Positions 20,118-31,154 of a DNA stretch of 64,000 nucleotides are shown here, in pieces. Positions within the stretch are counted from its first letter, which is position 1; each line of letters starts with the position of its first letter. Location of the stretch: contig JAJGOT010000047.1 in the NCBI GenBank assembly GCA_022457155.1, positions 1,515,001 through 1,579,000 of the forward strand. Reading direction: 5' to 3'. A program made the position numbers and the translations under genes. This DNA comes from Cladopsammia gracilis (taxonomy: Eukaryota > Cnidaria > Anthozoa > Scleractinia > Dendrophylliidae). Under the pieces are notes generated by a model. The model had not been told where the DNA came from. It searched no databases and worked only from the letters and a program-made list of their open reading frames with translations.

Positions 20118-21604
20118 ATGGCCATGGCAAGCAACAAACCGTGAGTTTAACACTTAACAGATCTGTCTAAAGAATTGAACCAATTATTCAGACTGGAAAC
20201 GTTAACTTTGATTCGACAATCATCTTTTGCTCGATTATACCGTGAAAACGAAACATGTAGCGGATTATTTGTCCGGTAGTATGGAAAAGCTAGTAGAATT
20301 TTGCTTAATTTTGTAAACAAGCTCGAATATAATTCCGCTAAGATAAACTACAGTGACACAATAAGCTTTAGATTGCAATTTGCATCTCCTTAAGCACTTC
20401 TTAATCGTAACAGATTTGTCTCGCTACTTTGAGGAGTCTGTCTATATATTTTAATAAAACGTTCAATTCTTGCAAATTCTTACAATAAATCCTTAGGAAG
20501 TGAATTACATTTTCCCGCCAAATTTAAGAAGGTTCACTTGTGAAAATTACATTTTTACGAACCGAGATAACGGACGATTCATTAAGAAAGTGTTCAACAA
20601 AGGTGAAGATAGCATAGTTTAGCTTGCTTTTCATTTGATTTTAGTTGACTTAATCTCGTGGGCAGACATTTTTGGCATGGCTCGCCCTAAGTGTTTTGTT
20701 TTTGTATAAGAATTGTACTGCTGGATAGTGAAGTATCATTCTTCCCCATATATTTTGAAATTTACAATGTTTATAAATGTGGATGCCAAGTTATAAAATA
20801 TCACTTTTTTCAAATCTGTTTGGTTATTTGACCTGCATGTCATTCTTATTGAAACCAATCCCCCCCCCCCCCCCCAAAAAAAAAGATCATTTTCTACCCC
20901 CATATATCCACTGTTAAGGCAACTAATTTTCTCTTGTAATTCGCATTTTGTCACCTAGAATAGTAATGGAATGGACAAAACAACACGATAGGGCCCTCCT
21001 AGACGAAATGACTGTCAGTGAACTTTTTCAGTATAAGAAGGGGACTCCAGAAAGAGGTCAAGTTTGGGATGCTATTGCTGCCAACTTAAATGCAATGGAT
21101 TACCCCAAATTTAAAGTTGCCAAACGGTCATGCCGTGATCGTTGGACACTTTTACGTGGAAAGTATAAGAAAAGAATGTCAGAGGAAATTAAAGCCTCTG
21201 GAATAGATGCTGAGGTCAGTGAAACTGATGCTATCATTGAAGATCTTGTCGAGAAAGAAGATGCTGTTATTGCCAATGGTAATAATGGAAAGAAGAAAGT
21301 GGAAGCTGAGAAAAAGGTTGCAGAAGAAATTCGTAACAAAGCGATGGAACGCTACGGACAGACGAGCAAAAGAAGTGGAAAAGATGGAGAAGAGGGAGGC
21401 AAAAGTAAAAAGAGAAAGAGTGGCAGTGAAGCTGTTGAATTCCTCAGGGAAAAAACGAAGCTAGACCATTCGCTTAGAGAGGAAGAGCTGCAGTTAAGAA
21501 AAGATCAACAAAGCCAAACATTGTTGCTTTTGCAGCAGCAACAGCAAATGAATCAAGCTTTACTTTCTCTCATGGGGAAGATGGTGCCCAAAGAGAAAAA
21601 TTAA
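20118..21604 (+). CDS. Harbinger Myb/SANT-like DNA-binding protein
   Basis: Two exons: 20118-20140 (MAMASNKP, donor GTGAGT) and 20959-21604, joined in phase 2, giving 222 residues. Residues about 10-85 form a Myb/SANT-like trihelix domain (MEWTKQHDRALLDEM, later SCRDRWTLLRGKYKKRM). A Lys-rich stretch (KSKKRKSGSEA) is a likely nuclear signal. The C-terminus is a Gln/Leu-rich coiled coil (LREEELQLRKDQQSQTLLLL). In Harbinger elements this partner carries the transposase into the nucleus and to the transposon ends. The first exon is inferred from splice phase. No disabling change is seen. Confidence 0.85.
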
Positions 21605-22285
21605 CTTTTATACAGGCACTTAATTTTCGTTGAGTTTATTGATTCGGGGTGTCTTTCTTTAACCTCATGTTATGTTGGTGTTAGCGCACACTGACAACTT
21701 GTTTTTTATCAGCTGATTGTATGTTGTTGTAAACAAATTGAACTGTTCAATAGATTTTTCTGTCATGCAGAGCCTGGTACCTAAAAAGAAAAATAAATTT
21801 TCAAGTTCTTGTTGCCATCATTTTAGTCAAAATTTTACACTTATGTCCAGGATTGCACACAAGTATTGTTTAACAAATACTTCATATTTGACAGGGTTAT
21901 TTGTCATTTTCATATTACTTCATATGTGTGTTATGGTGAACTTTTATAGTTGAGGACACTTTGCGATGCTTATCATGCAGTAGCATGGCCCCCTCTGCGT
22001 GGAATTCTGGGCATTTCTCAAATTTTATGATAGAAAACTATCTATTTTTCCTTGCCATTATGGGGTAGATCATGGTATAACCAGAAATAATTCATTTAAC
22101 CTTTATTATGTGTGGCTGAGAGTTTATTGCAAATATTTGCAGAACATTGTAGTAGTGTCTCACAAACCCAGACACACCCAACATGTACCTTTACCTGAAA
22201 AAAATATCTGAATTTTTCATGCATTTTCTTCTCAACTATTGGAAACAAGTTACAACATCCAATGGTCCTTCCATAAATACCCCAG

Positions 22286-23695
22286 TTAAGCAAAATATTC
22301 CTGCAGGGTGGGTGGCTCAAGGTCAAAAAATGATGAGGTGTTGTTACCGTATAAACAAGTCAAAGCATTTTGCAGCAGTGCACAAACAATGTACATTTTT
22401 CCAATGCTACTCATCCCAATCTTAAGATTCTTTTTGAAATCTATGAACTTGAAATAGTCTATGACATCGCCAAAGAGCCACTCAACTGAAACTCTTACAG
22501 AACTCATTGAGCTGTTGAATGCTTCCATTAAAGGGGTAAGATGGGGGTTCCGGAACGGCCCCTGAAGATGAACCCTAAGAGGGTATGCGGGATCGCCAAA
22601 TATACACATTGGTAAGCCTGTTGTTGAATAGGCGTAGGCTTCCAGGTCCTGAAGAAGCCCTGAATCAGCCAAAATTCCTGCATCATGCCTCTTACCCTCT
22701 GAAAACAAAACATAAAAAACATTGGCTTAATGCAATGGTTTAGAGTTTCTATGTCCCACCTCCTCCCCCCCCCCCCCCCCAAAAAAAAAAAAAAAAACTT
22801 GGAAGTCGCATTTTTTAATAAATTCCTCTCTTTATATTAACCCCCACCCCATCCCTGTGTTGAAAAAGGCTATTAAATGACCCGAACTTGTATACATGTA
22901 CACTGCAAACTACTTGTAAAATTAAAATTATACATAAATTTATTTACTCTCGGGTTGATTTAGTATAATTTATAAAATGGTATTGTCTCGGGGGCTTAAA
23001 AAGAGCTTTTATGGTATTTAAAGGAACTTACCTACTGGGCCAAACAAGTTTGCAATAAGCCCATTGGGTGTAGCAACCGACTGAAACTTAAGAGCGTGAA
23101 CTCTTTTGTGCCCATTGTAAACAATTCTCTGCTGCTCCCCTGGCTTGGAAATCGGTCGCACGGTACCGTCGACAAAGCCAAAGCAGTTGTCTAAGGCTGC
23201 TCCTTTCCCTTTGATGGCAGCGGCATACTGTTCAAGCAATCCAGGATTGAGGATAGCGGGATTCCACTGAGTAATTCGGTGGCCATGTGTGTCGTAGATA
23301 AAATCCATCACTCGGTTTGTAATCATACAAAGCTCAGGAACAGGCCTTCCAAAACGCGAGATCATTTCACTGTATCGACAAGGGTAGGCTAAACGTTTTA
23401 ACAGCATGCATAATCCTTCCATTCCATCACATACGGTTCTTTGCTGGCATTTAAACGTGGCTGGAATCCCCAAAGCTTCTGCGAGCATTGGAAGATCTCC
23501 TTTTTCTACGCGAAATTCTGCTTTACACTCTGCTTCATCCATGTCTTCGAGGGTAAACGGACCATAACTCTCGTATGAAAAATCTGGATTCTTTGACTGA
23601 TAATTTTCCCATAAAATGAGAAATTCTTCATCAGAGAGCACGTTGTCAGCATAACAGATAAGTATCAATTCTCTTATTTCTTTGAACGAAGACAT
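22286..23695 (-). CDS. Harbinger DDE transposase (HARBI1-like)
   Basis: Exon 1 runs 23695-23032 and exon 2 22698-22286, with donor GTAAGT and acceptor TTTTCAG, making a 358-residue protein. The DDE triad reads D176 (FVDGT), D257 (GDPAYPL) and E294 (SVEWLFG). EGKRHDAG after the splice junction is the usual block following the first Asp of the DDE_Tnp_4 family. An N-terminal helical region (50-140) would bind the transposon ends. The length matches known HARBI1-type transposases and the frame is intact, so the element may have moved recently. Its start codon is 242 bp from the A2 start, head-to-head. Confidence 0.92.
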
Positions 23696-23936
23696 ACTTT
23701 TTCTTTCGAAAGCGAAGTCGTGGCCGTCTGAATGAACTCGGTGCTTAACATTTGAATTTGGCGGGAAGCGACGGCGACGTCGGTTCCAGTTTACCTCTGC
23801 CAGTCAAGTCGCCGTCGCCCCCGAAAACGTCAGTTGCTTAAGTTCTCTATTGGGGAGTGCCACACGGTCGCTGATCGACCAAAAAACAAGAGACTGGGTC
23901 CACGACGGATCGAGAAGACGAAGCGAGAAAGTCAGA

Positions 23937-25148
23937 ATGGCATCTGTGGAAAAGACCACTGATAAAAAGAAAAGATTTCGTCGCGTTGAAAAGAATGGCG
24001 ACGATCAAGTGGGTCAGTTGGAAGTTGAAATGAAAGTAGGCCGAGCTGCGGACAGCCGCTCCGCTTCAACGAGTACTTACCCGGAAGTGGTTGCGGGAAG
24101 TGACGTTCAATTTCGAGAAAACTTAAAGGCTCAAGCTTCTCCCAAAATTACCACTGTTAGAGATCTGCGACAGGTACTTCTACAGCATCTAGTCGACCTC
24201 AACTGTCAAGTTACCCCGCAGAAGGTGACAAAAGGAACATTTCAAGATGCTGAAAGGCTGTTTGGAGCTGACTTGAAAGAGAAAGTGACGCTGTTGCAGC
24301 CTGGACAGCTCACAGGGCCAATCCAACTCCTTCAATTTGATCCTAACTTTTTGTCTGCTGGAGTACTCTGTCGTCATCCATCGTGCCATAACAGAAATCC
24401 GAATGCAGAAACAGAAGGTAATAAGCGGGATTTGTACCTCTGCCCTACTCATAAAGAGGAGCTGAAAACCCAAATTGAACGAGTCTTGGCGAAAAACCAA
24501 GTTATCAGAGGAGCATGTTCCATGAACATCGAAGACCACGAGCAAGGAGATCTTAAAGAATACACTTCTTTAATCAGTCTTTTGGGGGCAGTTTATTTTG
24601 CTGAAGAGAAATCGTCAGGTTTCCTTGGCGTTAAATCCACAATTATCCAAGAAGCCATCTTGAATGTGAGAAATTTCCTAATCATTACCAGCACTGTGTT
24701 GAACCCTGATATTAACAACTTGGGGCTTGCCCTGCCTCCTGTTCTTGGGATTCTCCTCCTTCTAATGGAGAGTCCAGGCTGTACTATGCTGTCGTTACTT
24801 GGCCTCTTATACGTTATCAAGGAAGTCATGGGATTGATCCTCGCTTCTTTTGGCGTCATCTATTCTTGGATTTTCAAAAGGGTTGCAACTTCAGACGCCC
24901 TGATAGGGGCTGGGGTGATCGGATGCATCGGTGGATTCTTCACAGTTGTCACGCATGGAGAACCATTGCAGGTAGCTGCTGGTGTTGCTGCAGGTGTGGT
25001 GTCTGGGTTTCTCCTCGGCAGGGGCTATTCCAAACAAAAGGAACAGCTGAAGAAACAAAAAATTAAAACTAACTATAATTTAGAAAGAAAACCAGTCTTT
25101 AATTTTAAAGAAGTTGGTGGTGCTGGATTCGGAGTACTAATAGGCTAG
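23937..25148 (+). CDS. A2: unrecognised multi-pass membrane protein
   Basis: A 403-residue intronless frame from the ATG at 23937; the frame is open upstream without another ATG. It has a charged N-terminus (residues 1-35) and a conserved soluble region from about 70. A possible zinc site is C145-x4-C150-x18-C169-x2-H172. Four or five hydrophobic segments follow (about 240-380), one Leu/Pro-rich and the last Gly/Ala-rich (AAGVAAGVVSGFLLG). The C-terminus is basic and Lys-rich. It is the paralogue of A1 (9517-10566) and looks the more complete copy. No known family is recognised. The Harbinger end lies only 88 bp upstream, so its present promoter probably includes transposon sequence. Confidence 0.75.
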   Translation: MASVEKTTDKKKRFRRVEKNGDDQVGQLEVEMKVGRAADSRSASTSTYPEVVAGSDVQFRENLKAQASPKITTVRDLRQVLLQHLVDLNCQVTPQKVTKGTFQDAERLFGADLKEKVTLLQPGQLTGPIQLLQFDPNFLSAGVLCRHPSCHNRNPNAETEGNKRDLYLCPTHKEELKTQIERVLAKNQVIRGACSMNIEDHEQGDLKEYTSLISLLGAVYFAEEKSSGFLGVKSTIIQEAILNVRNFLIITSTVLNPDINNLGLALPPVLGILLLLMESPGCTMLSLLGLLYVIKEVMGLILASFGVIYSWIFKRVATSDALIGAGVIGCIGGFFTVVTHGEPLQVAAGVAAGVVSGFLLGRGYSKQKEQLKKQKIKTNYNLERKPVFNFKEVGGAGFGVLIG

Positions 25149-27358
25149 GATGTTGGTTGCAATGCAGTCACATTTGATTCATTTATCAGATGTTAATTGC
25201 TCCATCATCTCCCTATATGAAATAGATTCCTGAAGATCTGAAAATCTTTAACAAATACTAATAAATAATACATTTAGTTAATGATTAAATTGTTTGTTTT
25301 GTTTGCTTATTAAAACAAACAATACAAAAAATATCCAAGCATAATTTTTTTTGTTATTGCTTTATTGTTTCCATTCCTTAAGTACATACCGGTAGGCTTG
25401 ATTCCCATGCCATTTGAGTGAGTCTGGTTTTTAGTTTCTCTTCCCGACAAAGGAATGCGGGCACAGAAAATGACTGGAAATCAAGCCTATTCCTTATGAT
25501 GCTACATAAAGTAATTAAATATATATAGCAAAATAGAAAGAACATTTTAAATTTTGCTAATCAAAGGATCAGTAGATTTAACAAATTTACACCGGTTTTC
25601 CGTGGTGTGGACTCTTATTTACCACGATTTACGTCATCACATGGTCAAAATGTTGTGGACTGACGAGGCGCAGCCGAGTGAGTCAGCAGCAAATTTTGAC
25701 CATGTGATGACGTAAATCGTGGTAAATAAGAGTCCACACCACGGAAAACCGGTGTAAATTTGTTTTTTACAACAATATTTAGAAAAAAATACAAGGAAAA
25801 ATCGAAGTCTTGTTACAAACGTGACAGCAAAGAAAGGGCAAGCGTTGTCTATAACTTTCTCGCAATCTGATTGGTTTTTTTCAAGCACGCGTGATGTTAG
25901 CGTCAGCACCGTTGTCTGGACTCTCATTTACCACTCACGTCGACCAATCAGATTGCAAGTTTAGCGGCAATTGTGGTAAAAATAGGGATTACCCATGATT
26001 TTCATGGTGTGCATGCAGGGCCTGTTCAGTTTTCAGACCTAATTGCATGAATATTTGTTCTATGCACTTGAGGATGAGAAAAGAATTTGTGTCTAGGAAG
26101 CTCTAGATCGATAGATTGCAAGACAGTATGTTTGCATGAGTTGGTTTGGTGTATAAATACATGCATTAGGGCCTTATTAATGTAAATATTTAATTGAGGT
26201 CTGGAGTCAATGTAAAGGAATGGGACTAGGAAAATACATTTATTATTACCCCTGTTTGGGACAAATTTGTTGCATGGAAAAGGGAGAGTAGGCTTTCTTA
26301 TGATCAATAACTACCGGGTAATGTATAACAGCCATGGGTTAATGACTTGAGTTAATGACTGCCTACTTTCCTTGTTTAGTCAGCTAACTGAAAGCTTATG
26401 ACAGTCCCACTTTAGTAGTGTGAAAATTTGCGTATCATTAATTGAAAATATATGTTTGATGATCAATCATGCTGAGTTTGATACATTTTTCATCACTTAT
26501 CTACACTTGGATCAACCGACACGTAGTCTACATGGAATTTATTTTTTAGTGTTAGATAAAAATGAGTGACAGATCAGTATGGGTGAGCCACAGGCAAGCA
26601 CATCTGATGCAAATATTTATCTTATAAGTTATATATTATAAGCCTTAACTCACAGCTGCATGAATGGTGTTCATAAAAAATGCAGTGTGCCTTTCCTTGT
26701 TACAAATAAGATATTGTTGAATAAGTAGTAAAATAATTAATGAATGTGGGCTTGCAATGATTACAATAAAAACGTGTTCTGCCCTGAACTAGTTGAGGTC
26801 TATGACTTGGGAACTTCCCGTTAAATTTTTATACTAACAATGTACTAAATTCTGCACACATTTCGATTGGACGTTACCTAAAAAGATTTGTTTAGAGAGT
26901 ACAGACACACAGCTGAATATGTTTTAGCTGTTTTGTCCAACACGGCAGACAGTTTTGGAAAAGAGGCAATTAAGAAATAAATATTCTGAATATTTGCACA
27001 AGTGTTCTTGTATCAATAAAATGTTCAGAAGAAGCTGTTGAGTAAGAAAGTACTTTTGTTGATGTGGAAAATGCTGAAATTAGAAAAAACCTTCGAACAG
27101 TCGTGCAGTTGAGTGTTATGAGAAAGTTTATCTTCCCTGTTATTCAAGTATATATAAAACAAATGGATTCCATCTTGTCTGTTCAGTCATAGATCACAGA
27201 AAATATCTAAAATGTGGAAAGAACATCGGTGACCAACTCACCTGCAGCTCTGCATGGCCACTTTTTTGTTCTCACCATACTTTGATGTCATCTGTAAATA
27301 TTATCTATGACTGAACAGACACACAAGAAAATGGAATCTATTTGTTAAATATTATTGA
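25149..27358. other. Non-coding 3' region of duplication copy 2
   Basis: Between the convergent A2 and ELAC1 genes. It aligns with 11700-13353 of copy 1, apart from the MITE at 25577-25981. No gene was seen; short frames here lack coding character. Confidence 0.7.
25577..25981. mobile_element. Fold-back MITE, family 3 copy 1
   Basis: The left half is a long palindrome: about 80 bp from ACACCGGTTTTCCGTGGTGT is repeated in inverse after a short spacer. The right part carries CAATCTGATTGG and its inverse. A second copy lies at 56537-56911. The paralogous position in duplication copy 1 (about 12005) lacks it, so this copy inserted after the duplication. Confidence 0.85.
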
Positions 27359-30300
27359 TTATTTAAGAGGAAGTTGAATGACCAAAAAATCTTCAGCAGC
27401 AACTGTGCTGCCTGATGCAAAGACCTTTTCTGCTTGCTTGACAAGTTTTCTTACATCACAGTCATCATCCTTGGTGGCTGCAATGTCAGTAACTCCCTTA
27501 TATCTTTGACTAAAATGTGTAAGGACCAGCTTCTTGGCCGTAACTTGCACAGCAAAATGTCCAGCCATTTCTGTAGGACAGAAAAACACAGTATACAAAG
27601 TTTGTAGGTTTTGCTTAAGTAAATGACTTTAAACAGACTTAAAACAGACGTGTGTTCATTGTGCATAGGTTCAGCTTTATTGTCTCAGAATTACTTGTGT
27701 CACATTACCTCGACTCTCTATAAGCCGGACACCTCTCTAAGAGGGACAGTTGGGGTCTGTCCTGACGGTGTCCATCTTATAGAGAGTTGACTGTATTCAA
27801 AACAGTATGAATATTTTGTGGTAAAGAAGTACTTTTTTGGATAATTTTCACTGAAATATTGAATTTTTGGCCTCAATAGGGACTTAGGTACCAAAATTAT
27901 GAGTGAATCATGTAAAATATGATTGACTGAAAGGATTTAAACCAAGTCAACAAATCTTCTATCTTCAAACAGAATATATTTTTTCACAGGCGGCCCAAGC
28001 TCACTATATGAGCGGTATTGTGTTACAAAGATTCGATTTACATAGGTTTGTATGGGAACGCAACGGTTTTGCTTCAAAACTTAAAAATTCGAATCTTATG
28101 TGGATAAAATTGACTTACCCTGTTGCTGTGTTGTATTCTTTGTTGTTTGCTTGCTCCTAGGGGCGATTTAGCGCGATTTTGGCGAGTTATCGTTATTTTG
28201 GTGTTCCACTGAACACCGAAATAACGATAACTCGCCGAAATTGCGCTAAATCGCCCCGAGGAGCAAGCAAACAACAAAGAATACAACACAGCAACAGGGT
28301 AAGTCAATTTTATCCACATAAGATTCGAATTTTTAAGTTTTGAAGCAAAACCATTGCGTTCCCATGCAAACCTATATAAATCGAATCTTTGTAACACAAT
28401 ACCGCTCATATAGTGAGCTTGGCCCGCCTGTGATTTTTTTAAATGATACAGAGGGTGTCCTAAGGCTCAAAACATTTTCTCAAAGATGTGGATTTTCTTC
28501 CCCATTTTGGATCTGTTTCAAGTACCTTAACAATAATAAATCATTAATTTGACAAAACTGTGCTTTTAAAGGCCTAAAACATACAATTTTAGTGAAATTT
28601 CCCAAAAACATACTCTGGACATTCTTGCTGGGAGCCCTTTAATTGTTGCCATGCATAGTGTTTGCGTATTGCTACAAATGTAGCACAACCAAACAAATTC
28701 AGCATGGAATTATTTTGGGTTTAATTTTGGTTCAGGAGATTTTATTGGGTTTTGCTTCAAGCCCTAAGGATTTTTTGGGGTATTGATTTCTGCCCCCATT
28801 TGCAGATCAAGCCACATGGATAGATGGTTAATATTTAGGTCAACTGAGCTATCAAGCTCAAGCTCAGTGGATAGAGCATTGCACTGGAATAGCAAGGTCA
28901 TCAGTTTGAATCCTGAACAAGCCTGACTTTTTTCAGGTTGCGTTTTCAACTGCTTAAGTTGATAGCACACTGCAAGGATCAAAAATTTCACTCATGTTTA
29001 TCAGCAGTTTACATAATATGATTTTCGTATATTCATATTCATATTTAGAAAAACAGCTAGAACATTAACAAAAAATTGGTGATGTTTCTGCACAGTTTCA
29101 ATACCTGGTGTGGAATGACCATGATCTATGCAAGTTTCTTTTAGTTCATCCCCAAGAGTGGCTTCATGAACAACGACATCTGCATCACAAGCAATTTTCA
29201 CAATCCTTGAAGAATCACATGTATCACCAAGAATAACAACTTTGCGGCCAGGTCGAGGTGGCCCCACTACGTCATTAGGCATGATAAGGCTGCCATCAGG
29301 AGCGGTAATGGTTTCACCATTCTTAATTTTTGAATAAAGAGGGCCTGGAGGAATACCTCTTTTCTTCAAAAGAGAGGGATCTAGTTTTCCTGGAAGTTGC
29401 TGTTCTTGAATTACATAGCCAAAACATGTAATGCGATGCTTAAGAGGTGCTGCAAAAACAGTTAAATTTCCTTCTTCACAAACTGGCCATAAACCGTTAT
29501 CATTTTCATATATAGTTCTCCCTGAAGTTTCACTTGGATGCAGAGTATCTGACGTAGAAGGAGAATTTGTCCACTCGGTCTCCACAGTACTCTCGGGAGT
29601 AAAATCTGTCGTAAAATGAAAAATTATTTAAGTCCATAACATAAATACTTAACAGCTACATGTATGTACATGATTACACAATTATGCTATAATTACAGTT
29701 TACACAAACCTTTTGAGAAAGATTTCTGCACAACCACATACAGTGTTGTCTAAATTGTAGTTATCAAACCAACTGATTAATTTTCTTGTGATTTTATTGG
29801 ATAAAACACATCAGGTGGTACAAAATCGGATATCGGGTATCAGGTGATATCCTGTGTCTGATTTGATATCCCTTAGCTTGTCTGACTTTTTTCCACAACA
29901 AAACAAGCAAATATGCAAGTCAAAGTTCAGGACTGAATTTTATTGTTTTGTTAAAGATAAAGAAAGTCGTTTTTGCAGAAGCCAATGAAGAAAAAAATAA
30001 AAAATTTGGTTGCAAAAGCAGTGCCAGGAAACACTAAAAAATCCATAAAATATACTGTCAACATCGATATTAAAGTACATTTTGTAAACTAATAATTAAG
30101 GATCATAAGCAAACAAACCAATTCCCAACCAACTGAACTGGCTTGCTGGTGAGAGGATAACAACTGTCCATTTTTCGGACAATCTCTCGATTGCAGCCAT
30201 TATCTTTCGCTATACAAACTGCTGGAAGTAGGTTATTTACTAAATAAACTAATTTTGTAATTTGCCATTTCAGAGATTGATATTGAACTAGAACTTACTT

Positions 30301-30980
30301 AATGAGTGTTTTTTCTCGCATATTTATTTCATAGGATTATTTATATTTATTGTAAAATTTCATTTATTTAATAAGCTGAACTATTGCAAGCTGACCAATT
30401 CACATGTATGGGAAACCTTTGTGAATTACAATTATAGATGTAGATTGCTTCATGCATGAATACCTCAGCTCTGAAATGCAACATTTAACAAATTCAATGT
30501 GTGGGGCAAAACAGTACAGAAATATTTAAATTTAATTTAACAAAAAGATAGTTTATTCCTGAGAAAAATGAAACCCAAATGTTAGCGGAAATCCAATTTC
30601 CTCCCACCTGAACTTAAACACTGAAGTTCATTAACGGAGTAGCTAAAACCAAGAAGCGATTGTGACATTTCCAAAGACACTCTTAAATATTTCCTTAAGC
30701 CAACTGGCCCGTAAATTTCGATGGGCTCTCTGTTTTCAGTAGAGTTCACTCCCATTGTGCACAACAAGCCAGGCAAACCAAACAGATGATCTCCGTGAAG
30801 GTGTGTAATAAAAATCTTGTTAATTTTTCCTGGTTTAATGGCACTTCTCATAAGCTGAGTTTGGCTTCCTTCTCCACAATCAAACATCCAACATCCCGTT
30901 TCATGCCGCAGAATCATGCACGATGCGCCCCTGTATGGAGAAGGATAACAAGATCCTGTACCAAGAAAATGAATCTCCAT
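27359..30980 (-). CDS. ELAC1: ELAC1, short-form tRNase Z
   Basis: Zinc phosphodiesterase that removes 3' trailers from precursor tRNAs. Three exons: 30980-30608, 29605-29105 and 27570-27359, with canonical junctions, giving 361 residues, close to the roughly 363 of vertebrate ELAC1. Visible motifs are [11 protein letters not shown] at the N-terminus, the metal-binding HLHGDH (H60, H62, D64, H65), GDTCDSS and EATL in exon 2, GHSTP across the exon 2/3 junction, and LTHFSQRYK in exon 3. All are hallmarks of the beta-lactamase-fold tRNase Z family. Intron 2 holds a 450-bp palindrome and a tRNA-derived SINE. It shares a 174-bp head-to-head promoter with SF3B2. A decayed copy lies at 13354-14766. 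Confidence 0.95.
27706..27797. repeat. Short inverted repeat in ELAC1 exon 3 upstream intron
   Basis: GACTCTCTATAAG on the left and CTTATAGAGAGT on the right enclose a block with GGACACC/GGTGTCC. It resembles the ends of the element at 63281-63822 and is probably a small MITE of that type, within ELAC1 intron 2. Confidence 0.5.
27984..28433. repeat. 450-bp near-perfect palindrome
   Basis: TCACAGGCGG at the left end is mirrored by CCGCCTGTGA at the right. The arms (about 220 bp each) are nearly identical to the centre, where GTGTTC-CACT-GAACAC leaves a loop of only 4 nt. It lies in ELAC1 intron 2 and is absent from the pseudogene copy. It is probably a recent fold-back MITE; its transcript would form a very long hairpin. 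Confidence 0.9.
28866..29045 (+). mobile_element. tRNA-derived SINE, family S1
   Basis: A tRNA-like head (GTGGATAGAGCATTGCACTG, then GTTTGAATCC as a B box) is followed by the tail CAACTGCTTAAGTTGATAGC. The same family occurs at 57487-57640 and 57210-57440. It is inserted next to exon 2 of ELAC1. Confidence 0.7.
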
Positions 30981-31154
30981 TTTGGAGACAATTTTCGCTG
31001 TATTGAATAGAAATTAAAACAAGCGATCGATAACTGTGATCTTTTTTCACGGATTTACATTTTCCGCCAGGCGTTCCACGACATGTTGGGTCCAGTCCTC
31101 ATTGCGATCTCTCATAATCCTGCGCGGCGACGTCGCAAGACCGCATCATCCAAG
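30981..31154. promoter_or_regulatory. Bidirectional ELAC1/SF3B2 promoter
   Basis: Only 174 bp separate the divergent start codons of ELAC1 (30980, minus) and SF3B2 (31155, plus). The right half is GC-rich (GCGCGGCGACGTCGCAAG); no TATA box is evident, as expected for housekeeping genes. Most of it is duplicated at 17999-18089. Confidence 0.8.

Larger units (their letters stand above)
19791..23848. mobile_element. Complete PIF/Harbinger DNA transposon
   Basis: The termini are inverted repeats: AGAGAACTTAAGCAAC, then GACGTTTTCGGG on the left, mirrored at 23820-23848. GC-rich subterminal sequence (CGACGGCGAC) is inverted at both ends. It holds the two genes typical of the superfamily in opposite orientation, a Myb/SANT-like protein (plus) and a DDE transposase (minus), both apparently intact. 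The 3-bp target duplication expected for Harbinger is not clearly matched (bases around CTA on the left, TAT on the right). It lies between the two duplication copies, right against the 5' end of A2. Confidence 0.92.
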
